From Pelodera strongyloides (taxonomy: Eukaryota; Nematoda; Chromadorea; Rhabditida; Rhabditidae): DNA of 64,000 nt. Numbering within the stretch: position 1 is the first letter of the stretch; each line of letters begins with the position of its first letter. A program made the position numbers and the translations under genes. Of this stretch, positions 15,068-27,467 are shown one piece after another. The notes beneath the pieces were generated by a model. It did no database searches. It was not told the origin of the DNA and saw nothing but the letters and a program-made list of their open reading frames with translations. The DNA lies in contig JAANDG010000141.1 in NCBI GenBank assembly GCA_036852015.1, positions 124,001-188,000 on the forward strand, in the 5' to 3' direction.

Positions 15068-18000
15068 TCACCATTTATATGCCGCTGATCGTGAGGGACT
15101 TTTTGGAGGTTCTATACTCGGCACAGTTTGGATGGTCATGGAATCCGTGGAACTCACAGAGGGTGAACGTAACCTGAAAGGGATTTTGAACTTCTATAAA
15201 ACAACAGCAGTTTGTTTTCGCTATGGTAAAAATAGGTCAGTTTAGACTCAGAGAACCGAAGTATGCGCGGCTTATGTGCTTGAAATACAATGCCCGTTCA
15301 GCTGTTTCGGTTCCGGTGAATTTTCAGTTCGCTAACTTGGTACTGCTTCTGTTTACAAGAATCAAGGTAACCAACCGAGGGGTTCCGGATGATCCTGATG
15401 AGAATGATCCGGATAAACTTTCTGAATACTCCGAGCCAGAGAGTACCCTATATGTGGGATGGTCCAAATAGTAGTTATACACCCTCCTATACGTTGTGAC
15501 GGTATTCGTCGCAAGCCGAACGATATTACCATCTAATTTTGCTTCGCATCGCCATCTGCAACACAATTATAAACACAGGCTTTAAATCTATAAATAAATC
15601 GCGAGATCTGATCGCCATGTCTCTGAGTTTTTACTTAATAAAAAAGCAAGCAAGACACTTACCGTCCAAATTGGGTTCTCATTTCTTTCTTGAGGCTCTC
15701 AATGTCGTCTTCGTCGTCGACTTCCAAAAGGATAGCTTCTGGATTTCGCGGCGGAGGATCATCACCGACGAGGTTAATGTACGGAACACCTAAACAAGAT
15801 AACATCAAAAGGATCCCTCGGGATGTAAACCAATTTTCATTTTATTGTTATTTTGGTATCGGGATGTCATTTTGTTTAGTTCGCAATACTTGTCCTCATT
15901 GTTTGAAACTTGCCCTATTCTTTATGAGTGCTTAACATAAAAATAGTATGTAATGAACGATGAAAGTTAGATGCAATGTACGACTTGTAGCACGTGCAGA
16001 AACGAATGAGCACCCAGCTTACCTAACAACGGAACCGGAATTCGATTTGCGTATGGTTTGACTGCATATAAAAGACTTCTGAATGGTAAACACTCAGTGT
16101 GTGGCACAGGAGAGGAGGCCGCGAACTGCTGCCTGGAAAATATGGATTATAACGAGAAGCATTCATGCTCTTATCATGCTCTTCATGCATGTGGCAGTGA
16201 ATATGTATAATTAATTATCAAAGTTTGAACATTCTTTGAGTCTTTTCAAACTTACAGGGGATAAGCCACCAAGTGTGCTAGTCGGATAAATGCTTGACCC
16301 GTAGTCAAGGCATCGTAGGCAGCATTGTGGAAGGAAGCGCCTGCAAGCAGCATAATATAGTACTGCTGAGAACAAGTTTGGCTTCCAAAAACTTTAATGT
16401 AAGTTTCTTAATAAACGAACCCGATGATGATCTTGGAGCACGCCGGCCTCTAAATGTAAAACCATCCGGATAGACAAACTGCGGAAGCGGAGCATGCGTT
16501 TCCGAACTTTTGCTGAAAATACGCATTATGTGAATACTAAGTTACTAAGGTAGTGCATATGAACTATTTATTAACGTTTTGGCTTGTTTCGTTTGAAATG
16601 AAAGTACTAAGAATAAAGTTAAAACTACCTGTGGAAGAATGCGCCTAGTGATTCCAAACGGTAATTTAGGACTCCATGCCACGAGAGTTGCTGGAAACAG
16701 TGGTTTGCTAATGGACCAGATAAGCTCAAAACAATATCAATTTGGTTGGAACTCAGTTCTCTACAATTTGGAGGATAACCGATAATCCCCAAAAGTTCTA
16801 TCGATTGCTCCCAAAGTCTCACATGTTTGCTTTGCTCGGCCAGCACTTTTGTATCGATCACTGTTGGGAAAACGGCGTTGACCGCTCGTTTGAACTCTTC
16901 GTAGTCAACTAAATAGGTAATTACATGGCTGACTTTTCGCGCGCATGCAGTCATTTAAGCCGGAAAGCACGCGAGGTCTTCATCAGGACCAAGCTATTAG
17001 AAACCTAATATAATGAACACTACATATATCAAATTTAGTGGGATTTTGGGTGATTTTAGGTTGGATTTTTACTTTCCGCATGTTTACAGAATTGCCGTCA
17101 GTCGGATCGCATGCGTGCAGTCACCACGGCCGCATGCATGCGTGTCCAAATGACGGCACGCAAGCGAACATTGACCTGGACCTGGGAATGGAACGATGTT
17201 TTGCCTATACAATTCCCACAATTCTCATTCAAAAATAAATTTCTACAGGACCAAGAAGTCACGAAACACTATACGATAAACTCCTACTTGGAAGCTCAGC
17301 GACGAAGTAGTGGTACATGTACAGCAAATCATACAGGCAGTTGTGACCGATAATTGGCTGAACAAAAAATCAATATTATGTTAGCAACACTATAAGCAGA
17401 GTCTCAGAGGATTCCTATAACTACGAATGCACTACCGTAATCACTAATAATACATTGAGATAATCATATCTAAAGATAAGATGATCAAACCAACAATTCT
17501 TGATTCGATGATGGCCATCATCAGGTCAGAAGCGCCGACGAGCTCCTTGACAATGGTCTTGAGAAGGTCGTCTTTGATGGCACAAAGATCTTGCTTGTTA
17601 AGCTGTTCGGGTGAAACTTGCAGCTAAAAGATGTACTCTATATTGCACCTAAAACTGCAAATATCGCAATATTAGCGTCTACAGTCTGTTTTGTGAGTAC
17701 TTCCAATTTCAATTCCAGAAGATAGTGCAATAAAAACGTACCAAGTTTCCTGCAATCCTAAGCCGTACTCCGGTTACTTCAGAGTATAATTTGTAGAGGA
17801 CGACCGACCGTTGCAATTGAGTTAGTTCGTTACCGGGTAGAACCAGGTGGAACTTGTCCCAGTGCCTAGAAAATAGCAATGTGGGCCAAAATAAACGCTA
17901 ATATTCCCGTCTATGTAGGACAAAAAATACACACTAGGGTCCCTGTGTGATAATGATAACATAAAGAACATGTAACAAACATTCACTGTACATTCTCTGA

Positions 18001-21000
18001 CAATAAGAAGTTGGTACTCGGAAGCAAACCCCTTGCTGATAAACCTTCACTCGAATGAATTCCTATTAGGTCGCAAATGCCGACACGCACCTATGAAGTG
18101 CCCCTTCACTCCCGGTACTTCGTCTACGCATTCTGGCCAATTTGTGTAGGAGCGTCGACTGAACTTGCACAATGAGTGTTTGAAGATCTTCGCCGAAAGT
18201 TCTGCAATCAATTATAAAATATCACAAACAAAAGTGCAGTTCAATCCCATATCAAATGTTCTCAATTTTCTTGGGTAAAACAGACACTCCAGAAAAAAAG
18301 AAACGTGGGGACAATGAATCAATATATCCAATAAACCATTTTTTAGCTTGTTGGAAATACCCCCTCGTCTACTCCATGGACTCCACTTTGTTGACAAAAG
18401 ATTAATATAATTGTATATAATAGACAACAGGCACAACAAATGAGCTTTGTGTCAACATGTTTGTTTGTTCAAGGGGATAAACAATTTTTATTTATTCCCC
18501 GCGCTCAGTACCAGGCGGTGTAATTCGAGCTTGGTAAACCATTCGTGTTTTGTGTACGTTAATGAAATGAAGTTGCGCATCATTCTAGGGTGGCGTGGTG
18601 CACTTAGGATGTATACCGCTTAGCCTCATTTATTACGTGCCCGGTTTTTGTACAGAAATAGACCAATGACCGAAACGTCAATTGCAAACATCACCGCGCA
18701 CACCCAGACTGGGGAGAGAAACGCACACAAAGAGGTAACCAGGGACAAACGCGCGCACAAAGACACCGATCGTGCCATGGGATTAACAAACTACAAAGAA
18801 GTGAACAGAGGACACTGATATTTTTGCTAATCTTTACTAGATGTGGATCTGGTTCAAAAATTATCATTACGTTACACTGGGACTGTTCTTACATATGCAA
18901 TTGATCCGGACGCATACGTGAAACTAATCATTTCGTAATTTACAGAGCTGCAAACCGATTTTGACTAGTTCTCAACCCGATCTTCAAAATATACATATTA
19001 ATGAACAACTATCTTGTGTGGTTGATGTTCTGATCCGAAAACAGCTTATTGCTTAGTTCTGATTGTGAAAGCCCCTGCCAATAGAATTAAGCGACTCTAC
19101 CGCAGAAAGCGTTTCTCTTTGTCGTGTGGAGTGCCACGCGCGTGGCACGCTGTAGAAATCCAGTTTTTGAGACGAATCAGTCAAGAAAGAAAGCCTGTCC
19201 GCTCGGACATGATTATAAGGGCTGACAACGTGGGTAAAGAGCGAAGAAAGTGTAGGGATACGTCGTCATGCTCGTTTTTTGGCAGCTAAATGATCGCAGG
19301 AGAAAATGAAATCCGCGACAAATAAACAGCTGATCAGTTTTTTTTTTAATTACTCAAAAAAACAAGGAGTTATTTTACACAAATGATCGCACTTAGATTT
19401 CGATTTTGGCTTAGTGTTGAACATAATGTTGGTAAATTATGCTCAACGCAGTACTTTTAAGCAGGAATAATACTCGAAGATAATCATAATCTGGTAACAA
19501 TTACATGCTAAATATGTGATTGGTTTTAGGTTCCAGAAATACCACCTAGTTATGTATTATAAAACGTGATATAATGGGAAGCAAAGCGATTAGGTTTGAA
19601 ATTTGAGAAAGCATTTTGTTTCACTGTTTACCGCGTCCATATAATTCTCTAGGAATGTTTCAACGTTTCTCGATGGTAATTCAAGTGCTTAATAGACAAC
19701 AAGCAAGGTGAGGAGATCAGACTGAAATTAAAGCGAGTAGCGTGGGTGGTGAAGGTAAGTTGATGCTCTTATAAACAAGTCAATCTAAAGGGACATGACA
19801 TCTTATTGGAAAAAGTTTCGTTCAAAAACGTCCCCACCCCGTACTAAAAATTTGAAAGAATGTCTGTAATAATAGGATGTTTATGCACTTTGAGCACTGA
19901 AAAGATTAACATGATGTAACAGTCAACGTAAAAGGACCAAACATGAAGACCAAACTCACCGTGACAATTTGGCATGATGTCCAAAGCCACCGAGAACTTC
20001 TTGAAGTTCATCCAAATTCAAATGAGACACACCGTCACAGACGAGCTGCAATATGGAGGTACGTGTATGTTGAATGATTAAACACTCGCCCTTACTTTTG
20101 ATTTTCATCCATGTGAGGGTTATATACCATGACGTTTTTTAGGCTTTGCATTTTTAGGCCATGCTTATTTGTTAGAGATCGCCGAGGCAGCCCGGCTCCC
20201 AGAGCAACCAAGAAAAACAAAAGAAAAAAGGTGAAAAGGAGAGAGCGCATCTGAGAAATGAATGAAACCGTGGGAAAACATACGAGATTACAACAAAGTG
20301 AAAGTGTTGCAGTATGGAGATCTAGAACTCGGAAGCGCGATTAAAAAATATGTTGAACTTGATTTGATATGACAATGGTTACAAAGAAACCCCAATATCT
20401 GTTTATATCATGACGGTACCAGCCTGTGAAAACACAGGTACGCACAGCCTTTCCAAAGTGAAACGCCACCCCTAATCATTTGGTATGTATGCCTGGCAAA
20501 AAAAGGTACCTTAAACCAACGGTTAGGTTTACGAGACCTCTAGTCTCAGTGGTAGTTATACGAGGCCTCTCTCATAAATAAGTTGCTGCCTATGTGCGCG
20601 ATAATCTGCGCTATTTTGATTTTCTTCGAAATAAAAATGTCATTAGTATGTTGCAAAGTGCTGTCAACTTCAGGTTTTCGAACACATATGTGCAGTTAGA
20701 CATGCAACAACTATAATAGCGAACCAACCTTATTAAAGTCGAAGCCGTGTGTTTCCAGAAAGGCAAGAGAAGAAGCAGAGAAACAGAATTCATGTCTTTC
20801 CACACCGTGCTTGAACAAGTAGACATTGTACACGTTAACAGTGTACCTGAAAAGAACGGAGTCATTTTTTATGCGACGCAACATGTTACGATAACCGTGA
20901 CACTTAAATTTGGGTTTGCTACAAGTTTTGTTCATTGGAGAATACACCAACAACAACAAACCCGAAAAGAACACTTTTAGGACAAAAGCACCACACTCTT

Positions 21001-21698
21001 AGGGGTTAATTTTCATCGGTGGATCCCAAATGGAAGGCTTTTACTTGAACACTCATGGTACGACCAGTGAGAAATTTTAGAAAAACTTACTTGGCACCGG
21101 TTTCGTCAGCTGTGAAGAAAGCGAGTCCCCACTGTACGGGAGGGAAACGCTTCACCGAAGCGCTCTGCTTCTCGAACCTAAATCGTCACACTTCTCTCTA
21201 TCTCTCTCTCTCTCTCTTATTGAACGAGATACACGGGATTGAATCCTGCACCATGCCAAATTAATGGTGTGATGATTGCATCTGTGAATGTACCACAAAA
21301 ACGCTGGAATCCAAAACGATCGCCGAGACGCTTCAAATTATGACGCTTCAAAACAAATGTATAAGCGCAATGTGAATCGATCAACTACATAAAATAAAAG
21401 AGAAACTGAAGAAGAAAACGTCCGGTCATCTAACCTGCGCTGCACGGAGTCAAAGAGCGAACATCTGAGCGGGGCGTCTTCGGGATCGAGACCCAAGAAC
21501 TCGATATCGACAGCTGAACATTAAGCGTGAAGTTTATACAATAATTCTTCAATTTCCGAAAAATTAAAGAACATCAAGAATATTGTGTTTAAAAAAACAA
21601 AAAGTAAAACAAAAAATCTCACCTACGAAGGAGGCGTTCTTTACAACGTTTTCAATGTCATTGTAAATGTTTCTATAGTTCTTGCATGTTATTTCCAT
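15068..21698 (-). CDS. PARN: Poly(A)-specific ribonuclease PARN
   Basis: Deadenylase/3' exonuclease of the DEDDh class. Seventeen exons: 21698-21623, 21513-21435, 21177-21091, 20846-20729, 20045-19960, 18201-18091, 17865-17742, 17623-17495, 17357-17288, 16908-16823, 16690-16629, 16512-16421, 16340-16256, 16132-16023, 15789-15663, 15555-15376 and 15173-15068. They join in phase to 575 residues (human about 639). Catalytic residues are present: D28 and E30 in VDIEF, D280 in IIGHNCLYD, and H378 and D383 in FHNAAYDA. Family landmarks also include THGFDFNKV, FPTVIDTKVLAEQSK and VPYINLVGDDP. The middle exons (18201-17495) match the R3H-containing insert. The tail is poorly conserved and Ser-rich, and the RRM part is short. 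The start was chosen because MEITCKNYRN aligns with the family N-terminus. In C. elegans PARN-1 trims piRNA 3' ends; whether this protein does so is inference. Confidence 0.94.
19131..19148. repeat. 18-base perfect palindrome in a PARN intron
   Basis: GTGCCACGCGCGTGGCAC is its own reverse complement. It lies in the large PARN intron between exons at 19960 and 18201 and is GC-rich in an A+T-rich setting. It could be a hairpin or a dimeric protein site; nothing nearby identifies its role. Confidence 0.7.
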
Positions 21699-24425
21699 AC
21701 AAGTGGGCACCTGCAACAAAGACATTCGCTGGTGTGGCCGGGGGCAAAGAATGGAAATGCCACTGCGGCACAGAGCACCTCGCGCACTAAAAAACAAATA
21801 ATATTATATTTAGAAAAGAAATTCCAATAAAACATAAATAGTATTTCCAAAGGAATAATGTATTCAAAATCTGATGGAATAATATAGGTTGAGAGTGAAT
21901 AAAATAGATGGAACAGTCCAGAATAAATACGGCTTTCAAAGAAGCTTCGGTACGGGAACCCATGTTCATGTTGGGTAAATAAGATTCGCAGGGTTACTCA
22001 CAACTATAATGATGGAAACACATTATGATAAGGTTTTGTAGAAGACGAAACTTTTCGTAAATTCTCTTGGATGGTTAAAGTTCTGGAAATAGGAATGGGG
22101 GGTTTCTTGCATGGTCAGCAGTCGTCTTTTGCTTATTGAAAGATGAGAGGCGCAAAGAGAATCAGAAACGCTTATCACCTTATTGGAGATAAGCGAAACA
22201 AAAAGCGACAAACAAAAAACAGCTGATTTTTGCTAATTGGTCATTTTCATGCAGTTCACTGAAAAAACTATAATTAAGCTATTTTAGCAAATTCCCTGCT
22301 GCTTAGATATTTCAACTGCCATTTTAATATTTGTTTTCTCTTTTTTTAGGTTTCAAAACAAACAATCGTAGGGGAAGTTGGAAGTTATTTAATTATAAAA
22401 TGTATATTTACAGTCTTCGACATTTAACCACTTTACGGTAAATCCAAAAATATATTTACACCGTTAACAAAGGTCATGATGCAATCTAACTTATTACCAA
22501 AACGCTCATCCACAAAAAAGCAAACCTGTGGCCTTAGGGCCGAAGCTGAGGGAATACAATACCAGCCTGAATATTAGCCGAATGTGTTTATCTGCTATCA
22601 CATTTTTGAGGGAATATCCGCCAAGAAGCGAAAGTTGACGAAACGCGTGGTCACAAAGGCAACTCTATTCTTTTCACGAATTTTCGCGGACTACCGTACT
22701 AAGAGGCATCGTTGCGGGACCCGACAACAAGTCAGTATGGTTAGTGGAAACGGCTATACGCTAGCTACCCACGCATATATTAAACTAACTACGGCCTAGT
22801 AGACGTTTCGGAGCACATGCAAAATAAAACAGTTGCAGATTTAAAAGACTGTGAAGTCAATTAAGTAGGTAAAACGTTAATTTAGTAAATACTTCAAAGT
22901 TTGCGAAAAATGCTGAACACAGTGGCAACTACAGTATATGATAGCACAGTTGGTTGATTATATTTAAGTATAACAATTTGTAATAAGGTAAGTGATGAGT
23001 ATATCTGGTAGATTGAATGAGAACCAATCAAAATGTGGAATTAATAGAGATGCTCGCTTCATTTTTTATAACGTGCATAACTGGACTCTTGACCACATCC
23101 TATTAGAAAATTTAGAGCTTCACTTCCAAAAAAAAGTATTCAAAGAACTTTTGTTTTAGCTAACATTTGTTAGGCAAAAATGACTAACAACAATTATTTA
23201 GGATGCTTCATACTTGAGCAAAATAGAAAAACAATCGCGGAAGTCAAGGGTGTTTTGCTTATTTAATCTTTAAGAAGCTACGAATATTAACATGGATGAA
23301 ACGGTAAACAAGTGAGATGCGATTAGTGGACCAAATTTCATAGCATAAGTTCCGCGAAATTCTTCGAATTCTGCGGAACGGTTAGTCATACCGATGCAAA
23401 ATATACCAACTTCGTAACAAAAAAAGGGTAGTGCAAGTACGCATGCACGTATATTCGCGAAATTTCGTTTTGGCACGAAAGTGGTATGATTGTCCTGACA
23501 CCCCAGGGTATATCGGGCGATGCAACGGAAATACCAATCAGTGGCATTGATTCAACCGTGCGTATTACTAGTGAAGACCTTTTAATAAACAATGGGTAGG
23601 TCCTAATTATTCAATTTATGCTTCTCATTTTACCGTAACCACTATGATCAATGGATTAGAAGCGGATAATTTTAACGACCTATGTATTTTCATGACATCG
23701 GTCCAAATGAGGGATTTAAAAAGCATTATTATTATGACCAATGGTCTGCTGATGGAAAACATCATTGTTCTCTATTCGCTTTGAATTGAGGAAGGGTTGG
23801 TTTTCCGCTATTTATTCGAGAAAATGTACCCGCATTAGTAGAGGTACTACAATTTTCGACGGATGTGGACGTGATAATATTTTCGAATAATAATATTGTT
23901 CAAACATAAGGCTCTAGCTCACTTTGTTATTTACAGCAAATAGTGTGCTGAACAAACGCTGCAGAATCAAAACATTCAATTTTACTGGTAATTGTTATGT
24001 ATTGCATTGCATGGCTTCTTGGAAATTGAAAGGTGACACAAGAGGGAAGCATTGTAGGAAACAAAACTAAACATAAAGGCGCGTGAAGTGGTATGCCTTG
24101 TTTGACATTGTGGTTGAGACGTTGCTATGTTGGCTTCGGCCATCTGTCATGGGGATTTGAACCATTCAATGCTTACTAGCCGTACCATTCCACGACTCGC
24201 ATAGATAATTGGGGCTGTGTGGTGCACACCAATTTTCCCCAACTGCGGTATGCTAATTGAGCACCTGTACTTATAAAACCATACAATATAAAGTAATCCA
24301 AACCAAAAAACATCAACATTAGCGAAAACCCAACAAGGCTTGCGCATTCATTCTTGTAGATTACGCCTTTCTTTGTAGGAGATATTACAAAACAAATTAG
24401 TTATTCTTCGCTTCCTCGCGGCATA

Positions 24426-24443
24426 ATATATATATATATATAT
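24426..24443. repeat. AT dinucleotide microsatellite
   Basis: A run of alternating A and T (about nine AT units) lies between unique A+T-rich sequence. It is a simple repeat with no coding role seen. Confidence 0.8.
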
Positions 24444-25902
24444 GCATGTTGTGAAATACTACTATACCAGTAATAGTTGAAATAAGAAACGCATTTTGGG
24501 AGAAAAAACGCTGATCTAGACTTAAAAAAACTTCTGACCCCACAAAGACTCAACACTTAGTTTTGTCCGCATTTTCTGCACACCCAGTAGTAATAGATTG
24601 CTGCGCTAGTCATCTGAGATTGCTTGTTTTGCTATGATTCTTCTACCAAACTGCCACTTTTCGGTAAAGAAAACTTTTCTTGTAACACAATAAATAAATT
24701 GCACATAAAAGCACACACAGGAAACAAAATTATGCCGTAGTCAGAAAATAAGACCGTTCTGAAGGAACTAACTTGAACACCGATTAATACAACGAGCGTA
24801 TTTTGATACCCAGTGAATAAAACCCTTCGCCGATATTTCGATTCACATAAATTAAATATAAATTAAGCAAAAATTAAATATATAAAGATAAAAAGAAACA
24901 ACATGGGCGAAAAACAATAACCATCCAGCAAAGATGTGCTAATCTCAGAAGTTGGGCAGCTCATTACAAAAATACTAATTGTAAGATTACAACGACAACG
25001 AAAGGTGGACTAAATTGACTGAATAATTTCGTCAGACATATACAAAGTGAACACTAATAGTCACAACACTAACAAATGATGAACAAACTGAGGTATTGCT
25101 TTCATTGCGTCTCACTAACTTGAAATGTGAATTTTGGTCTTGGGTTGGGTGCGCATGCTTGCGGAGTATGATATGGGCAATGATTTAGCTGCAATCAACG
25201 ATGATATGTTCGTATGGGCGAAGTCGAGTTGTCCTAAGCAACATTCTCCTTTTCAGCACGATGGAACGGCCTAAAAATTATGATTATGAATGACGCTTCG
25301 TTAAAATATATCATCGGTACAATATTTTTCAACCTCTACCATGCCAAAGCCAATTCCTAGGGTTACAAACACAGTCCCTATCGGGTCATAAATCTACCGT
25401 ATACAAATTACAACTCATATTTCACAAAAGAATAGATACAACATGCGCCAGAACTGTTACCCGGATACGTAATGTGACTTCTGATAAATGACGAAAAATA
25501 TCAGCGAGAGTCGGCAGCGAATATAAATATAGCACGCCAAAACATAAATAAAGAAGTGCTGGGTTGAAAGTTAACTTTAGATACAATTTTGCACAGCTCT
25601 TAAATTGTCGCTTGCGGTTTGACACGAATTTGCCGAAAAATAGTGATTGTGTAAGATTGATGACGCCCTCTTATGCGTATGTTCCATGTTCCACATTAGT
25701 CAAACCAGAAACACTCCAAAACGATTCTAGTTTAACTTGCGATTGTCAACTCGAGGAACTAACTTCGCGGAGTACTGTACTTCACATCTTTGCAGGTAGA
25801 GCACTCATTTTGAGCAAATCATTTTGGAAAGTGGCCTATAGGAATTCACGGATGCTATACAACTCCACTACATAAGATTACAAGGGGAAACGTCGTACTC
25901 AG

Positions 25903-25960
25903 TCGTACCGCTATAAGTGTGACCAGTGAGGAATCGGACCGTCAATCGTACCGCTATAAG
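25903..25960 (+). repeat. 15-base direct repeat
   Basis: TCGTACCGCTATAAG occurs at 25903-25917 and again, identically, at 25946-25960. The copies are 43 bases apart in non-coding sequence. Confidence 0.75.
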
Positions 25961-27467
25961 GAAACTATGTGAAATGAAGTCGCGGTGCAGCAGCCAAGGC
26001 GTTGAAGAAAGTATCAGAATATGTACATGCAACAGCTGTCAGAAGATCAACACTTCAAATAAAAGTGAATGTGATAACAGTTAGAAATCTAGATCGGAAA
26101 ACGTGTTAGAGAACGCAAAGAAAAACAGCATGTTAGAAGTTGTTCGGGAAAAGCAAAGTGAAAAAAAAACTCAAATTTTCAAGAGGTGTATTTCGAAATT
26201 TTTATTCATTTTTCTATTTTCACACAACTTACTGCGAGGTACATTCAGAGAATACTATTGAATGAGTCTGAAACCAATACGAACATTTTTTGGAACCATA
26301 TTAAACATGAAAAATTCTCGTGTATTATCAGAAATAGGTTTCAGACTTTTAAAGTACAATATTTAAAACATAAAAAAAACAATCACAATGCTTTCCCCGA
26401 ATCACTTATAAACTAGAAACGAAGTAAGAAATATGAATCACAGACACTTTAAATAATAACGAACAACGATAATTGGAAAAGAAGAAATGAAGCCAGTGAT
26501 ATGAATATTACTTTACATTTATGAATCCAGCAATTAGTACATACACGTGTGATACCCAGACAATTATCTGTTATATAGAGCAACCTATTGAATTGAGGGG
26601 AGAAGTGCACCGAATGTTGTTTGAAAAAAAAAAGAGTAAGGCTCTATCTAGCATCAGGTGAGGATCTGTTTTTGGTCAACAGAGATGCCAGGAAACGAGA
26701 AAGACTTCGAAAGATCCATCGATTTTCTATCACAATATACGAACTTTTGTGGCGGAAAGAGTTACTCCACCACTACACGACAGCGATGAAACAGAGTGCA
26801 TTGGACTAGGCGTTCGTCACATGACGGATTATGCTTATACGTATTTAAGATAAGTGATGAAGTCAGCCGCAGAATGGTGACGCGACATATCTCTTATTTC
26901 CTGAAACATCTCATTTTGACCATTTCGACGAGAGAGGAGAAGGGTTAGGCAACGCTAGAAACACACCGCAATTAAGGAAAATCCACAAAGACAGTAACAA
27001 GGAAAAGAATCTATTGGCTACGATTACGTTCCCAATGGGTGAATTGGTTACTAGACACAATTAGCCAGAAAAAAACGGCCTACATGAAACCAAACATCTA
27101 CACTGAAGAGCCAAGCTATTCAGTCCGGTAAAGATCTAGGTATGAAAACTGCACCACAATCCGCGATTAAGATCTACAACTGTTTCTGAAGACAAATACC
27201 GAAGAAAAATATCAGACGCTTGGATGGTGTGTCCGGTACGTGGTTCATAGGGTTTAGAAAGCAAATAATGCCGACTAAAAAACAGTCAGCACAAAATTCT
27301 ACAGGCCGCATGCTGGACTCCTGTTGTGACTGACAGCGGTCTATGTGCAGTTCCGCATGCAGCAAATGTGATCGTATTAAATATTACTGATAGGAACAAT
27401 AAAAAAGGTCTCCCGGGAAAAATCGATGTTAGTTGAATATGTCTAGACTAGAAAGTAAACAAAAGAT

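Larger units (their letters stand above)
21699..27467. other. Gene-poor region between PARN start and QSOX end
   Basis: No exon chain was recognised. It should contain the PARN promoter on its left side and the QSOX 3' UTR on its right. It holds an AT-dinucleotide run near 24426-24443 and a 15-base direct repeat at 25903 and 25946. Open frames such as 25564-25875 (plus) have no family features. Confidence 0.45.

Noticed and set aside
20762..20960. Extended PARN exon reading upstream of 20846 (CHGYRNMLRRIKND)
   Set aside because: Using the TTTTCAG acceptor at 20847 gives GAKYTVNVYNVYLF, which matches the family. The extension adds unmatched residues.
24130..24240. GGTTCAAATCC on the minus strand, which resembles a tRNA T-loop/B-box
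   Set aside because: No 7-base acceptor stem, D-arm or anticodon arm can be drawn around it, and the T-stem does not pair properly.
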